A stretch of DNA of 36,678 bases from Nocardioidaceae bacterium (GTDB lineage: Bacteria; Actinomycetota; Actinomycetes; Propionibacteriales; Nocardioidaceae), in assembly GCA_030447805.1 (NCBI GenBank), contig JAUJOE010000009.1, forward strand, positions 21,113-57,790, read 5' to 3'. Of this stretch, positions 35,686 through 36,678 are shown piece after piece (within the stretch, counting starts at the first letter, position 1; every line of letters starts with the position of its first letter). The notes under the pieces were generated by a model. That model saw nothing but the letters and a program-made list of their open reading frames with translations, was not told the origin of the DNA and made no database searches. Position numbers and translations under genes: made by a program.

Positions 35686-36096
35686 TCACCCTGGGAGCGC
35701 GTTCGTCGTTGCGGCGATGCTCGCGAGCACCCCGTTGATGAACCCCGGCGAGTCGTCGGTCGACAGCTCGCTCGCCAACGCCACCGCCTCGCTGAGCGCG
35801 ACCGCGGCGGGCACCTCATCGACGTACCTCAGCTCGTAGACCGCGATGCGCAACAGGTTGCGGTCGACTCCCGGCATCCGGCCCAAGGGCCAGCCGGTGG
35901 AGTGCGCGGCGATGGCCTCGTCGATCTCGCTGAGATGCCCGGCGACGCCGTGCACCAGCCGCACCGTGTAGTCGTTGAGGGGCTGATCGGGATTGGCCTG
36001 CCGGTCAGCCAACGTGGCACCCAGCGGCAGGCCCTGCAACTCCGACTCGAAAAGGACGTCGAGGGCCCGCTTGCGCGCCTTGGTGCGCGCGCCCAT
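35686..36096 (-). CDS. nusB: Transcription antitermination factor NusB
   Basis: 136 residues, intact. The start ARTKARKRALDVLFESELQG, the middle VRLVHGVAGHLSEIDEAIA and the C-terminal PGVDRNLLRIAVYELRY, AVALSEAVALASELSTDDS and FINGVLASIA are the all-helical NusB fold. It binds rRNA leader boxA RNA together with S10. The ATG overlaps the efp stop (TGATG), so the two genes are coupled. Confidence 0.95.
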   Translation of the reverse strand: MGARTKARKRALDVLFESELQGLPLGATLADRQANPDQPLNDYTVRLVHGVAGHLSEIDEAIAAHSTGWPLGRMPGVDRNLLRIAVYELRYVDEVPAAVALSEAVALASELSTDDSPGFINGVLASIAATTNALPG

Positions 36097-36659
36097 CAGC
36101 TCGACACGCGGCCGAGGTAACTGCCGTCGCGGGTGTCGACCTTGACCTTCTCACCAGATGTGATGAACAGCGGTACGGCGATCTCGTACCCCGTCTCGAG
36201 GCGGGCCCGCTTGGTGCCGCCGGTGGACCGGTCACCTTGCAGGCCCGGCTCGGTGTACTCGATGAGCAGTTCGACCGACGCCGGGAGGTCGAGGTACAGC
36301 GGGATCCCGTCGTGCATCGCCACCACGGCGTCTTGGTTCTCGAGCAGGAAGTTCTTGGCGGGTCCGACCGTGTCGGGCGCGAGGTGGATCTGGTCGTAGG
36401 TCTCGGTGTCCATGAAGACGTAGGACTCACCGTCGCTGTAGAGGTAGGTCATCGTGCGCTTGTCGACGTTGGCGGTGTCGACCTTGACGTCGGCGTTGAA
36501 CGTCTTGTCGACCACCTTCCCCGACATCACACTCTTCAGCTTCGTGCGCACCACCGCACCGCCCTTGCCGGGCTTGTGGTGCTGGAACCAGATCACCGAC
36601 CACAGCTGGCCGTCGAGGTTGAGCACCATGCCGTTCTTGAGGTCGTTGGTGGTAGCCAT
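36096..36659 (-). CDS. efp: Translation elongation factor P
   Basis: 187 residues, intact. The domain I loop [18 protein letters not shown] carries the lysine (about residue 32) that reaches the ribosomal peptidyl-transferase centre. Domains II and III follow, with [13 protein letters not shown] and the C-terminal [20 protein letters not shown]-like signature ([12 protein letters not shown]). EF-P rescues ribosomes stalled at proline runs. The ATG at 36659 is preceded by GGAG at the window edge. The genes for the usual lysine-modifying enzymes are not in the window. Confidence 0.96.
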   Translation of the reverse strand: MATTNDLKNGMVLNLDGQLWSVIWFQHHKPGKGGAVVRTKLKSVMSGKVVDKTFNADVKVDTANVDKRTMTYLYSDGESYVFMDTETYDQIHLAPDTVGPAKNFLLENQDAVVAMHDGIPLYLDLPASVELLIEYTEPGLQGDRSTGGTKRARLETGYEIAVPLFITSGEKVKVDTRDGSYLGRVSS

Positions 36660-36678
36660 AGGGCTCCAAGTCTGCCCC

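Noticed and set aside
1-36678. tRNA or rRNA genes, CRISPR arrays, insertion sequences or prophage genes
   Set aside because: I saw no tRNA-like folds, regularly spaced direct repeats, transposase or phage protein sequences in reading the window.

Overview
The window is high-GC DNA from an actinobacterium (Actinomycetota). The evidence is the linked housekeeping order efp-nusB-bldD, pyrR-pyrB-pyrC-pyrK-pyrD-pyrF, mihF-gmk-rpoZ-coaBC-metK-priA, def-fmt-rsmB-rpe, ribD-ribE-ribM-ribBA-ribH and hisE-hisG. mIHF and a BldD with a complete c-di-GMP signature also occur only in this phylum. A class 1B PyrD with a PyrK partner is less common there, but I would not assign a genus.

Left part (1 to about 12.47 kb): an accessory purine/ureide catabolism region. 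On the minus strand lie a PucR-type regulator, a small coupled membrane protein, an NCS2 nucleobase permease, the FAD subunit of a molybdenum hydroxylase, a fused [2Fe-2S]-molybdopterin subunit and a CoxG-like accessory protein. Reading away from pucR on the plus strand are DUF2877, FdrA and DUF1116 proteins, the three genes shown in E. coli to encode oxamate carbamoyltransferase (allH, allF, allG). The likely flow is import of a purine or pyrimidine, hydroxylation, and at the end of ureide breakdown phosphorolysis of a carbamoyl compound to carbamoyl phosphate. The far left edge holds the start of an ATP-sulfurylase-like gene whose homology breaks off.

Right part (12.47 to 36.68 kb): core genes, nearly all on the minus strand and densely overlapped (TGATG, GTGA and ATGA junctions). 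The riboflavin operon is preceded by a clear FMN riboswitch and contains a PnuC-like transporter best called RibM. The pyrimidine operon is preceded by a PyrR-binding RNA hairpin that overlaps the ribosome binding site. It lacks carA and carB. bldD is divergent from pyrR and carries a near-consensus BldD box just upstream of its start.

Two whole-window observations affect every entry. First, many genes, including essential ones (metK, gmk, fmt, rsmB, priA, rpe, coaBC), are broken by one-base indels, often a lost base in a G/C run. This looks like uncorrected sequencing error, so I give whole-gene spans and list the breaks. Second, several palindromic elements sit at gene ends. One 52-bp family occurs twice, both times between convergent genes (12424-12475 and 35627-35677), and another 74-bp palindrome is read in frame inside the 3' end of the molybdenum hydroxylase gene.
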